DNA of 64,000 nt from Sarocladium kiliense (lineage: Eukaryota > Ascomycota > Sordariomycetes > Hypocreales > Sarocladiaceae), in contig JAUZTG010000048.1 in NCBI GenBank assembly GCA_030734395.1, forward strand, positions 1,550,001 to 1,614,000, written 5' to 3'. The translations under genes were made by a program, and so were the position numbers. Below, piece after piece: positions 22,405 through 32,546 of the stretch. Under the pieces are notes generated by a model. The model did not search any database. It saw nothing but the letters and a program-made list of their open reading frames with translations, and was not told the origin of the DNA. The first letter of the stretch is position 1. Every line of letters starts with the position of its first letter.

Positions 22405-25400
22405 ATGCACTTGGCCCGAGTTCTCGTCGCGAACCGCGGCGAAATCGCAGTCCGCCTCATCCGCTCGTGCCAGAAGCTGGGTATCACCAGCATCGCCATC
22501 TACACCTTCGAAGATGCAGACGCCCCCCACGTGCGCATGGCCGACGAGTCATATCGTCTGCGGCAGCGAGGTTCTCAAGGCTACCTCGACGTAGAGAACA
22601 TTGTCGACATCTGCAGAGAGCACAATGTGCAGGCTCTGATGCCCGGCTATGGCTTTCTGAGCGAGGATACCGGCTTCGCTGCAGCTCTGCAGCGAGCTGG
22701 CGTTCTATTCATTGGACCTTCGCCGGAGAGCCTCAGCAGCTTCGGGCTCAAGCACACGGCGCGAGAACTGGCTATTGCTGCCAGTGTGCCTGTTGTCCCC
22801 GGGACCGCGATGATTGACTCGAGCGACGAAGCCCTGGATGCTGCGGAAAGGCTGGGCTATCCGATCATGATCAAGGCCACGGCTGGAGGCGGAGGCATGG
22901 GGCTCAAGACGTGCCACAGCCCTGCCGAGGTGACTGCGGCCGTGGAGGCTGTTAGGAGCAGGGCGGGCACGCTGTTCCATAACTCGGGCTTCTTTGTCGA
23001 AAAGTACGTACAGAACGGTCGGCACATCGAGACACAGATCTTCGGCAACGGGCAGGGCGACGTCGTCTTTCTGGGAGAGCGAGAGTGCAGCGTCCAGCGA
23101 AGACACCAGAAAGTCATCGAGGAGAGCCCTAGTCCGTTCGTCCTCCAGCATCCGGAGGCGCGGCAGAGGCTCAAGGAGTGCAGCATCATGCTCGCCGCTT
23201 CGGTGCGATACAAGTCTGCAGGCACGGTCGAGTTCCTAGTAGATGATGACACGGGAGACTTGTACTTCCTCGAGATGAATACGCGACTGCAGGTCGAGCA
23301 CGGCATCACCGAGCTCTGCTATGGCGTGGATCTCGTCGAAATGATGCTTCTTCAGGCTGATTTGGAGCTCAGCGGACAAGAGGGCATCCCCAAACAACAG
23401 CTCGAGAGCTACAGCAAGGACAGTCCGGTTGGGCACGCGATTGAAGCGAGGGTCTACGCCGAGAACCCCGTCAAGGACTATGCACCCGCCCCAGGCTTGC
23501 TGCAGCATGTTCGCTTCCCCGCTCAGAAAGGCGTCCGCATCGACACATGGGTCGAGAGTGGGACGCTGGTCTCGCCGTGTTTCGATCCCATGCTGGCCAA
23601 GATCATGGTCCACGCAGAGACTCGTCCGGCTGCCGTGGCCCTCATGCATCAGGTCTTGCGCAAGACGCTGATCCAGGGTCCTCCAACCAATCTAGACTTC
23701 CTTGCTGCTGTCGTTGATGGCGACGACTTCCTCAGCGGCTTCACGACCACGACCATGCTCGACACTCGCTTCACCTACAGCCCAGCTGCCATAGAGATTA
23801 TCGAGCCAGGAACACACACGACGGTCCAGGACTTCCCCGGCCGAATCGGCATTCCCAATGGCGTTCCCCTGTCGGGACCGATGGACTCGCTTTCCTTCCG
23901 AGTGGCGAATCTGCTGGTGGGCAATGCAGAGGGCGTTGAGGGTCTCGAGATTACACTCGTCGGTCCGTCCATCAAGTTCTATTCATCCACCGTCGTCGCT
24001 CTCTGCGGCGCACCCTTCAGCATGACTATAAATGGTCAGCCGGCCACCATGTGGACACGCCATCTCGTCAAGGCTGGCTCGGAGATCAGAGTTGGCCAGG
24101 CTTCCTCTGGTGCACGTGCGTATCTGGCGATCCGGGGCGGTCTCCCTGGCATCGCCAACTATCTTGGTTCGAAAAGTACCACGCCAGGTCTCGGCTGGGG
24201 AGGCTACCAGGGAAGATGTCTTCAGGCTGGAGACTTTATGTTCCTGGAAGCAGGCTTATCAAAGCCCCCGATGGATTCATCGTCTGCAGGCTCAGTCGTC
24301 TTGCCTGATAACATGATACCATCGTTCGAGCACTCACCTCGCTTGTATGCCCTTCCCGGGCCGTGGTTTTCAGAGGAGTTTGTCACGGAGCAGGGTCAGA
24401 AGGACATATTCAGCAGTAAATGGAGCTACTCGGTCAACTCCAGCAGGGTGGGCATCAAGATGGAAGGCCAACCACCGCAATGGGCGAGGGAAGACGGAGG
24501 AGAGGGAGGCAGCCATCCTAGCAACATGGTCGGCTTCGGCTTGCCGCTCGGCGCTGTCAGCTGGACTGGAGACACGGGTGTTATTACTCCTGTAGATGGC
24601 CCTAACCAGACTGGCTTCATCGTTACCCATACTGTCGCGCAGTGCGACCTCTGGCGCCTCGGCCAATTGAGTCCAGGCAGCGAGCTGTCGTTTCAGGCCA
24701 TCACCGCTTCACAGGCCATGGACCTCGAAGGCCGACTAGAGACATATCTTGAGGTGGTTGCTACGTACGTCTCTGCGGATCATGAAGTTTCCAACGCAGC
24801 AGCGTACCCCTTTGACTGGACCTTGCCGGAGATAGACGCTGGCGATGGAGTCCTGCACCGCAGATCCGCCGATGCTTCCAAGCCGGAGTTGAGCATTCGA
24901 CAGGCCGGCGAGCGCGCTCTTCTATGCACAATCGGCCCAGGGACCTTCAGCCTGAGCGCGCGCGCTCGAATCCAGCAGCTGGCCAACGTCTTCAAGAATG
25001 GTGCCGGCGTCGTTGGCTTCGGCCGTACCCCGACCGCAGAGAACTTCTCGGTACTAGTTCACTTCGACCCAAGCGCCGTGTCATCCGATGCCGCTGTGGT
25101 AGAGATCCTTTCTATTGAAGCTAGCCTCCCGTCTATAGAAGAGACGAGGATACCCAGCCGTTTGATCCACCTGCCTGCTTTATTCGACCCAGTCGAGTGC
25201 CATGAGGCCGTCCGCAAGTACATGACGCTCCAAAGGCGGCTGGCAGCCTACCTGCCCGACAACGTTGACTTTATCCGTCGGAGCAACGGCTTGGCCACCA
25301 AGGAAGATGTGAAGAAAGCCTACTTCGAGACGCCGCACATCGTTAACGCCGTCGGCTGGCTTATGGGCCTGCCAATCCTCAGTGTCCTCGACCCGAGGCT

Positions 25401-26281
25401 TCAGCTCACGGTGCCCAAGTATAACCCGGCGAGGGTGTGGACCAACGCCGGCGCCCTCGGCTCGGGAGGTACCTGCAGCTCTATTGTACCCAACGAGTCA
25501 CCAGGTGGATATATGCTATGGGGCGTGACACTGCCTGGCTGCTGCTGGGACACGCACGAAAGGAGACGGGGTACTCGGGCGGGGAAGCCGTGGCTGTTTG
25601 AGCCTTTTGATCGCGTCATCTTCCACGAGGTCGAGAGGAGCGAATACGAGAACATGGTGGCTTTGTTCGAGGCTGGGCTACTTGAGATCAAGATCGAGCC
25701 GGGTTTCCTCGACGTGGCGGCACATGAAAGGTTAGTGGCGGACACTTTGGACGAGGTTCGCGCGCTGCGGCTGCGGCAGGCGGAGTGCACACGAATCGAG
25801 CTTGCAAAGGAACAGGAGCTCCTTTCACAATGGGTGCTGGTGAAGAAGGCAGAGGAAGCGGCCCAAAAGTCGGAGAAAGCAGCAGCCTCTCTAGATGGTT
25901 GTGAGATTTCAGGTATGTGTTGCACGGATTTCCCATCCACACACAGAGACACACACACGTCTAGCCATTCGGTATACGTAATGCGCTAACAGCTCATACC
26001 AAAATCTAGCACACCACATTAAAGTGGCTTCAAGCATGATTGCCAGTGTGTGGAAGATCCTAGTCGCCGTCGGCGACGTTGTGACGAGCGAGAGCGTCCT
26101 GGTGGTCCTCGAGGCGATGAAGATGGAGGTTTCCATCAAGGGCCCTGCTTCTAGTTCTGCTAGTACTGGTGCTGATGCTGGTGGCAAGGGACGTCAGCAG
26201 TACAAGATTGACGCTGTGCTGAAGCAGCCGGGAGATCAGGTGCAGAACGGAGATACGTTGCTGCTTCTCCGTGCTGTGTAG
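22405..26281 (+). CDS. Biotin carboxylase-PxpC/PxpB-biotinyl fusion (urea carboxylase-like, no allophanate hydrolase)
   Basis: Two exons (22405-25912, 26010-26281) give 1259 residues. Residues 1-450 are a biotin carboxylase: VLVANRGEIAVRLIRSC, the ATP-loop GGGGMGL, and EMNTRLQVEHGITE. From about 460 comes a PxpC/KipA (AHS2) domain (IEPGTHTTVQDFPGRIG, GPMDSLSFRVAN). A PxpB/KipI (AHS1) domain spans about 828-1090 (RQAGERALLCTIGPG, GWLMGLPILSVLDPRL, SPGGYMLWG). After a charged coiled-coil-like linker comes a biotinyl domain with LEAMKMEV (Lys1207) from about 1170. This is the C-terminal order of fungal Dur1,2, but the N-terminal amidolyase is absent. Such proteins carboxylate a urea or amide nitrogen using ATP and bicarbonate through biotin (known). 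The substrate here is unknown. Presence of lamB nearby points to a lactam. It may correspond to A. nidulans lamA, which I cannot confirm without a search. Confidence 0.9.
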
Positions 26282-26666
26282 TCATATCACGGATAAGGTA
26301 ATCTGGGGTCGAGGATACGTTTAGTACATTGCAAACACTATATGTTCAATCATGGCATTATCAGCGACGGCTCATACATCTATATAGACAATAATCCGAA
26401 AAGGCAAGAAGAAGTGCGTGAGAAAAAAAAGCGTAAATGCTATAGTGACTTATATCTGGAATTACAGATAGAAAAGAAAGACTAGTTTTATATTCGAGCA
26501 GGAACGCCGTGCTTAAAGTATCTCAAGTACCTTGTTTTCTTTGCTTTCAACAGTTCTGTTTCGTGTTTTGTTACTTCCTGTTCTGTTCTTGGAAGAGAAG
26601 TACACAGGCAGCGAATATTCAAAGTGTGCGAAATGTATTGCTTTCATCTACTTGGTTATAGTGTCT
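26282..26666. terminator. 3' ends of two convergent genes
   Basis: These 385 AT-rich bases lie between the carboxylase and aldolase stop codons. They include A-rich runs near 26424-26431 that may serve in 3'-end formation. No frame of interest is present. Confidence 0.4.
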
Positions 26667-27629
26667 TCACAGCAGCATCTCCCCCTTGCTCTCCGCAAGC
26701 ACGGCTTCGTACTCCGGCTGGAACCACATATACATGACCTCCGGGGCCCCGAGCCAGCTCTTCGTAAACTTGGCCTCGTCGTCACCGACAAGCCGCTTCT
26801 CTATGCCGTTAGCCGCAGCAGACTCGGCAAGGAGCTGCGTTTGGCAGGCCCTCTCGAGGCTGATGAAGTAGGCGGCGGCTTCGGCGGGGGTTGAGCCACA
26901 AGTGATGAGACTGTGGGTTCAAACGCAAAGTTTGTGTGAGTAAGATCCAATATCAGATAGATGATGTGCGAAACACGAAACATACCCATGATTCTGCAAG
27001 ATGAGGTTCTTGTTCTTTGGGCCGAGCTGCTTAGCTAGCTCCTTGCCCTCCTGGCTCGCAAGCACGACACCGCCAAACCCGCCATAAACGCTCAAATCAT
27101 CGTAGAAGTAGCAGCAGTCCTGTGTGAGCATCTCAATAGGGCGACCGAAGCAGGACCATGCGCGTCCGTAGGGTGAGTGCGCGTGACAGACAACATGGAG
27201 GTCCGGTCTCACCCTGTGGATATTGCTGTGGATGATGAAGCCAGCGGTGTTGATCTTCGACCCTCTCGGGCCCTCGACGTACTTCCCATCGTGGTCGACG
27301 CGGATTAGGTCCGAGAGCTTGACCATGGAGAAGTGCTTTGCGTAGGGGTTGATCCAGAAGGTGTCAGGTTCAACGGGGTCGCGGAGAGAGACGTGACCAT
27401 TGAAGCCGTCGGCGAATCCGTGCTTAGCAAAGGCCCTAAAGATGCCAACCATCTGTCCCTTGGCCCATTCTCGCTCCTCGATTTTAGAGGCAAAAGTGGG
27501 AATGACATTGAGGTTGGTAGTTGGGTCGTCCGGATCGTAGCCGGCGGGCTTCTTGGGCTCTGCCGGGGTCATAGCCACGGCTTCCATGGCGAGACTTGGC
27601 TGTTCTGTGCTTGTGGTGGTGGTCGACAT
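26667..27629 (-). CDS. Class II aldolase/adducin family protein
   Basis: Two exons (27629-26986, 26910-26667) join at NHG|LITCG to give 295 residues. After about 50 low-complexity residues the fold begins (GIFRAFAKHGFADGFNGHVS), with INPYAKHFSMVKLSDLI, HSNIHRVRPDL, the metal-binding CHAHSPYGRAWS, and KNLILQNHGLITCG with the third His. This family contains Zn-dependent aldolases of the fuculose-phosphate type and many adducin-like proteins of unknown activity (known). The intact His motifs suggest a metal site, and an aldol or retro-aldol step on a hydroxy-acid intermediate is possible but not shown. It starts divergently from the Zn2Cys6 regulator, sharing a promoter dense in GATA motifs. The start at 27629 could instead be a Met slightly downstream. 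Confidence 0.86.
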
Positions 27630-28200
27630 GTTTACAGGATGTGAATAACTTCAGCCTTCTTCTTATTATTTTGGGGTCTGTTAAAATAAAGATTGTGAAA
27701 AGCGGAGAGAGAGAGAGGAGATTCTGGTGTCGAGGATACTGGGGTTCCTAAGCACACCCTCGAAACAAAAGCATATACTTCGGTCAGATAGATACGACAT
27801 GATATGATACGCAACGATAAAAGACAGTATGGTACTGTACAGCAGCTGTTGCTGATAGTAACGCTTGATGATATCCAGCACTGGCCTACAATGGACGTGA
27901 TGGAGTCGTGGAATGGGTCCGGCGTATCGCTTTACCTGAAAAGGACAATGATAAGACGACCCAGTCTGGCCTTAGCTTTGGACCCTCGATCTGGTTGATC
28001 TGGGGTCACATAGCGTAGAAATTGCGCGATAAGGAGTCGAGCAGAGAGGAAGATGGGACGCGGGTCCAAGTCGTGGCTGGCCACGCGATAAGTCGGAGAA
28101 CAAGGAGGAGAAGCACGTTTCGACAGACCACATCGGGAACCATGACCTCGTCGCTCTCTTCACCTTTCGTCCTCTACTCCGTATCCTTCATCGCCTACCC
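27630..28200. promoter_or_regulatory. Divergent aldolase/regulator promoter with six GATA-factor motifs
   Basis: On the forward strand alone HGATAR occurs at 27786-27791, 27815-27820, 27853-27858, 27949-27954, 28027-28032 and 28086-28091. A random sequence of equal base composition would give about one per 340 bases counting both strands. The dense set suits AreA-type nitrogen control of both genes (inference). No gene lies in the interval. Confidence 0.5.
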
Positions 28201-30012
28201 ATGTCGTCTGAAGTGCGCTCGCGCAACGGCTGCACGAACTGCCGCCGTCGCCGTCGAAAATGCTCTGAGGAGCGGCCTCGCTGCAAGGGGTGCGCCCAGC
28301 GAGACGTCGCCTGTGAATACAGCCATCGCCCTGTGCAGTGGGCTAAGGTGGCTACCCTCCAGCACCAGCCTCATCACCAGCCTCAGCGCCAGCATGCTTC
28401 TGCAACTGTAACCTCTCCAACCGGCGCGTCCAAGGCTCGCCGCTCACCAGGGAGGCGCCAACGACGTCGTTCGCGGGTGGATGAGCCTGGTCAGAGCGAT
28501 GCAGAAGCCCACGAGGCTGTGGCCTCTCTGTTCAGCCTCTCGTCGGGTCAATTTTCCCTCCCCGCCGTTGATGATGATAAGCCTGTGCCAGTCGAGTCTA
28601 CCACCACCATCTCTACCCCTGCTACCACCGCGGGATTCCTCTCGCCTCTCCCTTCATCCGAGGCCGATGCTCACGAGGCCCAGGTGAATGCCTCTGTTAT
28701 CTACGTCGACTCTAGTAGTAGCAGCTCTAGCAGCGGTCACCATAGCAGCCATGCCGACACTGCTTCGGTAGACGGCTGGGAGTTCAATGACGATGACCTC
28801 AGCCCTGGCATCGATCCCAATGCCTTCAGCTCACCAAGCGAGAGGATCGCCTTCGCTTACTGGTCCAAGTATCTCGCTCGGGTTCTGCCCGCCCACGACT
28901 CCGAGGAGAATCCTTACCAGAGGCTGTCCTCCCTCGCAATGGCCTCGCCCGTCTTGCTCGATACTATCATCTCCCTCGCCACAGAGTACATGTACTGCCA
29001 TGGACACACGTCTCCAGAGCTCGTGGCCATGCGCCACGAGAAGGCTCTCTCCTCTCTAAAGCAGGCTCTGCGCACAGCTTCGCGCCATGACTCCGCTTCC
29101 GAGACTCTCAGCCCTCTGAGTCCAGCCCAGGCCACCCTCGCAGCTATCCTGCTTCAGATTGCCAACACCGTCTTCACGGGCGGTTCCGGCGTCGACACCC
29201 ACATCACCTGCGCAGCCTATCTCCTCCGCGAGCAGGGTTACATAGACACCCCGACGCAGGATTTCCTCCCTCGCCTGCTTGTGCAAAGGTTTGCCATCCT
29301 CGATGTCACAACCGCTATCCTCCGCCGCCGGAAGCCACATCTCCCCCTGACGTTCTGGTTCTTCGTCCCTGACGAGGCGTACGATCGGACGAGCCCGTCC
29401 TTCAGGGAGATGACGGGCTGTCCGCAACCCGTACTAGGGTTCTATGCGAGGCTGTCGCACCTCGCCGCCGATTTGAAGGACAGCGGCGGCGGCCAGGATG
29501 AGAAGTACGCCATCCTGCGAAAGGCGTCGACCCTGGAAACGGATATGCGCATCTACGCAAGGTCCCGTGTGACGTTCACTACCACCCGTCCGTCGCCCGC
29601 CCGCCACCTCGACACCTTGAGCCAGTGTTTCTACTGGTGTGCGCACCTGATCCTACAGCGCGTCATCTACCGCGACTCTCCTGCCTCCCCCCGTGTGCAG
29701 CATACCGTCCGAGACATCGTCATGCTCATCAAGTCTATGCCACTCGGCTGCGGACCCGACTCGTCACTGGCTTTCCCGTTCTACGTCTCGTCTCGGGAGG
29801 CTATCACGGAAGAGCACCAAAACTGGGTCCGGCAAAGGAACCAGGAGCTCAAGCTGGTGTACCCCGGTCGGACGCGTGATACATTAATGATGACACTGGA
29901 GCAGATATGGGCTGTCACCGCAAACATCAAAACGGACAGCTGCAAGTCGAGGAGCGAGCTGGACACTGTCATCGAAGGTCTAGAACTTAGTAGGGACTTT
30001 TGCCTGTTCTAG
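28201..30012 (+). CDS. Zn2Cys6 binuclear cluster transcription factor
   Basis: A single exon encodes 603 residues. The DNA-binding domain is at the very start: NGCTNCRRRRRKCSEERPRC then KGCAQRDVACEY, giving the six cysteines of a Zn2Cys6 cluster followed by basic residues. Residues of about 60-200 are low-complexity, with a run of Ser near 180. The rest resembles the fungal-specific transcription factor domain (FAYWSKYLARVLPAHDSEEN, and later helices such as LATEYMYCHGHTSPELVAMR). Proteins of this type usually control the cluster they sit in (known tendency). Here it lies between an aldolase and a hydroxyacid dehydrogenase within the putative lactam cluster, so a pathway-specific role is inferred. 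The inducer and DNA motif are unknown. Confidence 0.92.
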   Translation: MSSEVRSRNGCTNCRRRRRKCSEERPRCKGCAQRDVACEYSHRPVQWAKVATLQHQPHHQPQRQHASATVTSPTGASKARRSPGRRQRRRSRVDEPGQSDAEAHEAVASLFSLSSGQFSLPAVDDDKPVPVESTTTISTPATTAGFLSPLPSSEADAHEAQVNASVIYVDSSSSSSSSGHHSSHADTASVDGWEFNDDDLSPGIDPNAFSSPSERIAFAYWSKYLARVLPAHDSEENPYQRLSSLAMASPVLLDTIISLATEYMYCHGHTSPELVAMRHEKALSSLKQALRTASRHDSASETLSPLSPAQATLAAILLQIANTVFTGGSGVDTHITCAAYLLREQGYIDTPTQDFLPRLLVQRFAILDVTTAILRRRKPHLPLTFWFFVPDEAYDRTSPSFREMTGCPQPVLGFYARLSHLAADLKDSGGGQDEKYAILRKASTLETDMRIYARSRVTFTTTRPSPARHLDTLSQCFYWCAHLILQRVIYRDSPASPRVQHTVRDIVMLIKSMPLGCGPDSSLAFPFYVSSREAITEEHQNWVRQRNQELKLVYPGRTRDTLMMTLEQIWAVTANIKTDSCKSRSELDTVIEGLELSRDFCLF

Positions 30013-30569
30013 GTCTGTTTTCCGTAGATGTATGATGCACAAGGCTCATTTTCTAGTTCCGTCTCGCAACAATGCCAGCGTTAGTCGGACGACTTGGTTG
30101 TTTGTTTTGCCATGCTAACACAAGAAATCTGAATATTAGATTCTTAATAGTGAAATACTTACGTCAAGGGGAGAAGCCGTCACCAGATGGTTATCGACGC
30201 TCCGCCAGCTCTTGATAGTCTATGTATGCTAGGCGGTTGGCTACACTCCAGTCTGTTTAGAAAACTCTCCTTTTGATTTGCCGTTTGAATACTGGGACCT
30301 CGTGAGCAAAGACGAACCCCTCCTATGACAAGCGTTTCGCATTTCCTATCTAGGAGTATCCATCTGCCGATCAGAGACATCTGTTAATCAGCCATAGACA
30401 AGCGGCTCGGGTGTGAGCCGGCGTCACGTCTTACTTGTTGCGCCTATCAGAGCTTTTGATCGTCGGCTTCTCTACAAATGCTCTAGAGGCCGCAGCTTGT
30501 AGGGGAAAACATAGTATCGAGATATTTCGGTGAGAAAGAGTGTCCCTTGAACGAAGTTGAAGACTCACA
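30013..30569. promoter_or_regulatory. Upstream region of the hydroxyacid dehydrogenase gene
   Basis: HGATAR motifs on either strand are at 30191-30196, 30213-30218, 30346-30351 and 30444-30449, so the spacing is similar to the other cluster promoters. The 5' part holds the 3' UTR of the regulator gene. No additional gene is seen. Confidence 0.42.
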
Positions 30570-31850
30570 ATGCCTGCGGAGCACGCCGCCAATCCGGACA
30601 GTACAACAAACGATGTCCTGCTCGTCTTCATTCCCGCTGATGCGCCTGAGTGGTGGCTGAAGCGCATGGCCCTTCACCACGCCGACATCGAGGTTCGCTG
30701 GGCGAATGCGACAGCGCCTGATCGAAGTCTCCTGAGACCTGAGAACCTGCCCGTCGAGATTTGGGACGGCGTCACCATGCTGTGCACCTACGTCCCGCCA
30801 CCGCCGCATCTGGTGCCAGGTCTGCGGTTTGTGCAGTTGACGTCGGCTGGCTTCGACTTGTGGACGGGCCATCCGACCTTTGAGGACGCACAAGTTCAGT
30901 TCTGTACGGCCAATGGAATCCACCCGTAAGCAACTGTTGCCTTTTTTTTTTCCTGGGACATGAGCCACATTATAAAGCTCCCTTTCCATTGTTCTTTGCT
31001 CACTGTGTTCATCCGGGTTTGCAGACCGCAGATTGCAGAGTGGGTGATCAGTTCGTGGCTATCGCACACACATCACCTGCGTAAGTACGCAGAGGACATG
31101 ACGACAGGCCGCTGGGAGAACTCCTACGAGTCGCCCGTCACAGACTCGGTCGGCGCAACCATGTAAGTTCTTCCTCCTCCCCGACAGGTATTCAAAGTTG
31201 GCGAGAAGGGAAGAGTCCGCGAGGAAAATGAAGCGCTGAATCATACTCTACCAACTAGGGGCATCCTCGGCTACGGCGCCATTGGCAGACAGTGCGCGAG
31301 AGTGGCCCAGGCGCTGGGAATGCAGGTCTCGGCGTACACGCGGACGAAGAAGGGGACACCGGCATCACGCAGAGACGAGAGCTATAGCATCCCGGGGACT
31401 GGCGATCCGGAGGGTTTGATCCCCAAACACTGGTTCCATGGGGCCTCCAAGGAAGCCGTCAACCAGTTTCTCTCCCAAGGATTCGACATCGTCGTGCTGT
31501 GCCTGCCGCTGACTTCCGAAACACGCTCTCTCATCTCGACAGAGCAGTTCGCCCTTATGCAGCGCAAGAGGACCTTCGTATCCAACGTCTCACGGGGCTC
31601 ACTCATCGACCAGGACGCCCTACTCGATGCCCTCACCACCGGCAAGATACGCGGAGCGGCGCTGGACGTCACGGACCCAGAGCCGCTCTCTCCGGATCAC
31701 GCATTGTGGAAGGCTCCGAACCTGCTCATCACGCCGCATGTGAGCTGGAAGTCGCAAAATTACTGGACGAGGTTGCTTGATCTCTGCGTCCAGAACCTGG
31801 ATAGGTTGAAAGCGGGCGAGCCGTTGATTAATACCATACATAGGAACTAA
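30570..31850 (+). CDS. D-isomer-specific 2-hydroxyacid dehydrogenase
   Basis: Three exons (30570-30925, 31025-31162, 31259-31850) give 361 residues, near the family length. The N-terminal substrate lobe ends with PPQIAEWVISSWL. The NAD(P)-binding Rossmann motif is GILGYGAIGRQCARVA. Catalytic positions read SNVSRGSLIDQDAL (Arg), VTDPEPL (Glu) and ITPHVSW (His). The family reduces 2-oxo acids to D-2-hydroxy acids or the reverse (known). The lobe contains an insertion (about residues 190-220, GTPASRRDESYSIPGTGDPE) seen in many fungal members. As the last gene on the right side of the cluster, it may process an oxo- or hydroxy-acid intermediate (inference). The substrate is unknown. The first intron (99 nt) has a long T-run before the acceptor. 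Confidence 0.9.
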
Positions 31851-32527
31851 TAATTAAGTAGTCAAGTTGGAATTATTCACTGTTGCAGCAAAAAGTGCAC
31901 CGTAAGTACCACTTGAAAAGGAGCAACGGGCCTCATCGGTGGCGACGCAGTGTAGGATATGTCCATCCCATTTGCAGACATGTATCTGCGATCAGAACAA
32001 GTGTTAATTCTCTTGCTCTAAATGGAAGCCTAGGGATATATGTCAAACAATTGTAGCAAAATATCCTCTTCTAAGAAAAACAAAAATCTTATACACAACT
32101 TACACACGGAGTACTCTAACTTTTATTTGGTGTACAGGTAGTCCAAGCTAAAGCAGCAACAGCGCTAACCTGGTTCGTCCGGCATGATAGACCCTTGTAC
32201 CTTAACCACTACCTACCTGAACCTCACAGGTAGAGATGGGGTCTGACTGGACCTGGAGTTTCTGTGGCAGGGAGCATCGAGGCCCCAGCTGAACTTGACA
32301 TGAAAGGAAATACATGGCAGCAGATTGGCAGCAGGTTTGTGATTGCCGCCATGTGTCTCGCCCTTAGGAATGTGATTCCAGCAATCATGGTAGCCGAACG
32401 GTGAGAAAAGGTGTAAGCGACCGTTGTGGAGGTAGCGGCACGTTTTGGACGGGTGCCGACAAAACGCATCACCACGGCAAACAGCGGGCCAACACACGAC
32501 GTCATCGCGGGACCGCGGTGTAGATTA

Positions 32528-32546
32528 CCTTAACTTAAGGTACCTT
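32528..32546. repeat. Overlapping short inverted repeats
   Basis: CCTTAACTTAAGG (32528-32540) is an inverted repeat with a one-base spacer. The overlapping AAGGTACCTT (32537-32546) is a perfect palindrome. Related ACCTTA/TAAGGTA words occur at 32196-32233, 15412-15447 and 10346-10412. Such words are common in ascomycete intergenic regions and may be remains of a small repeat or a binding site. Confidence 0.5.

Noticed and set aside
22405..26281. Annotation as urea amidolyase (Dur1,2)
   Set aside because: The allophanate hydrolase/amidase domain is missing and the upstream 900 bases cannot encode it. The BC-CT-BCCP part is shared with urea carboxylase, but the context has lamB.
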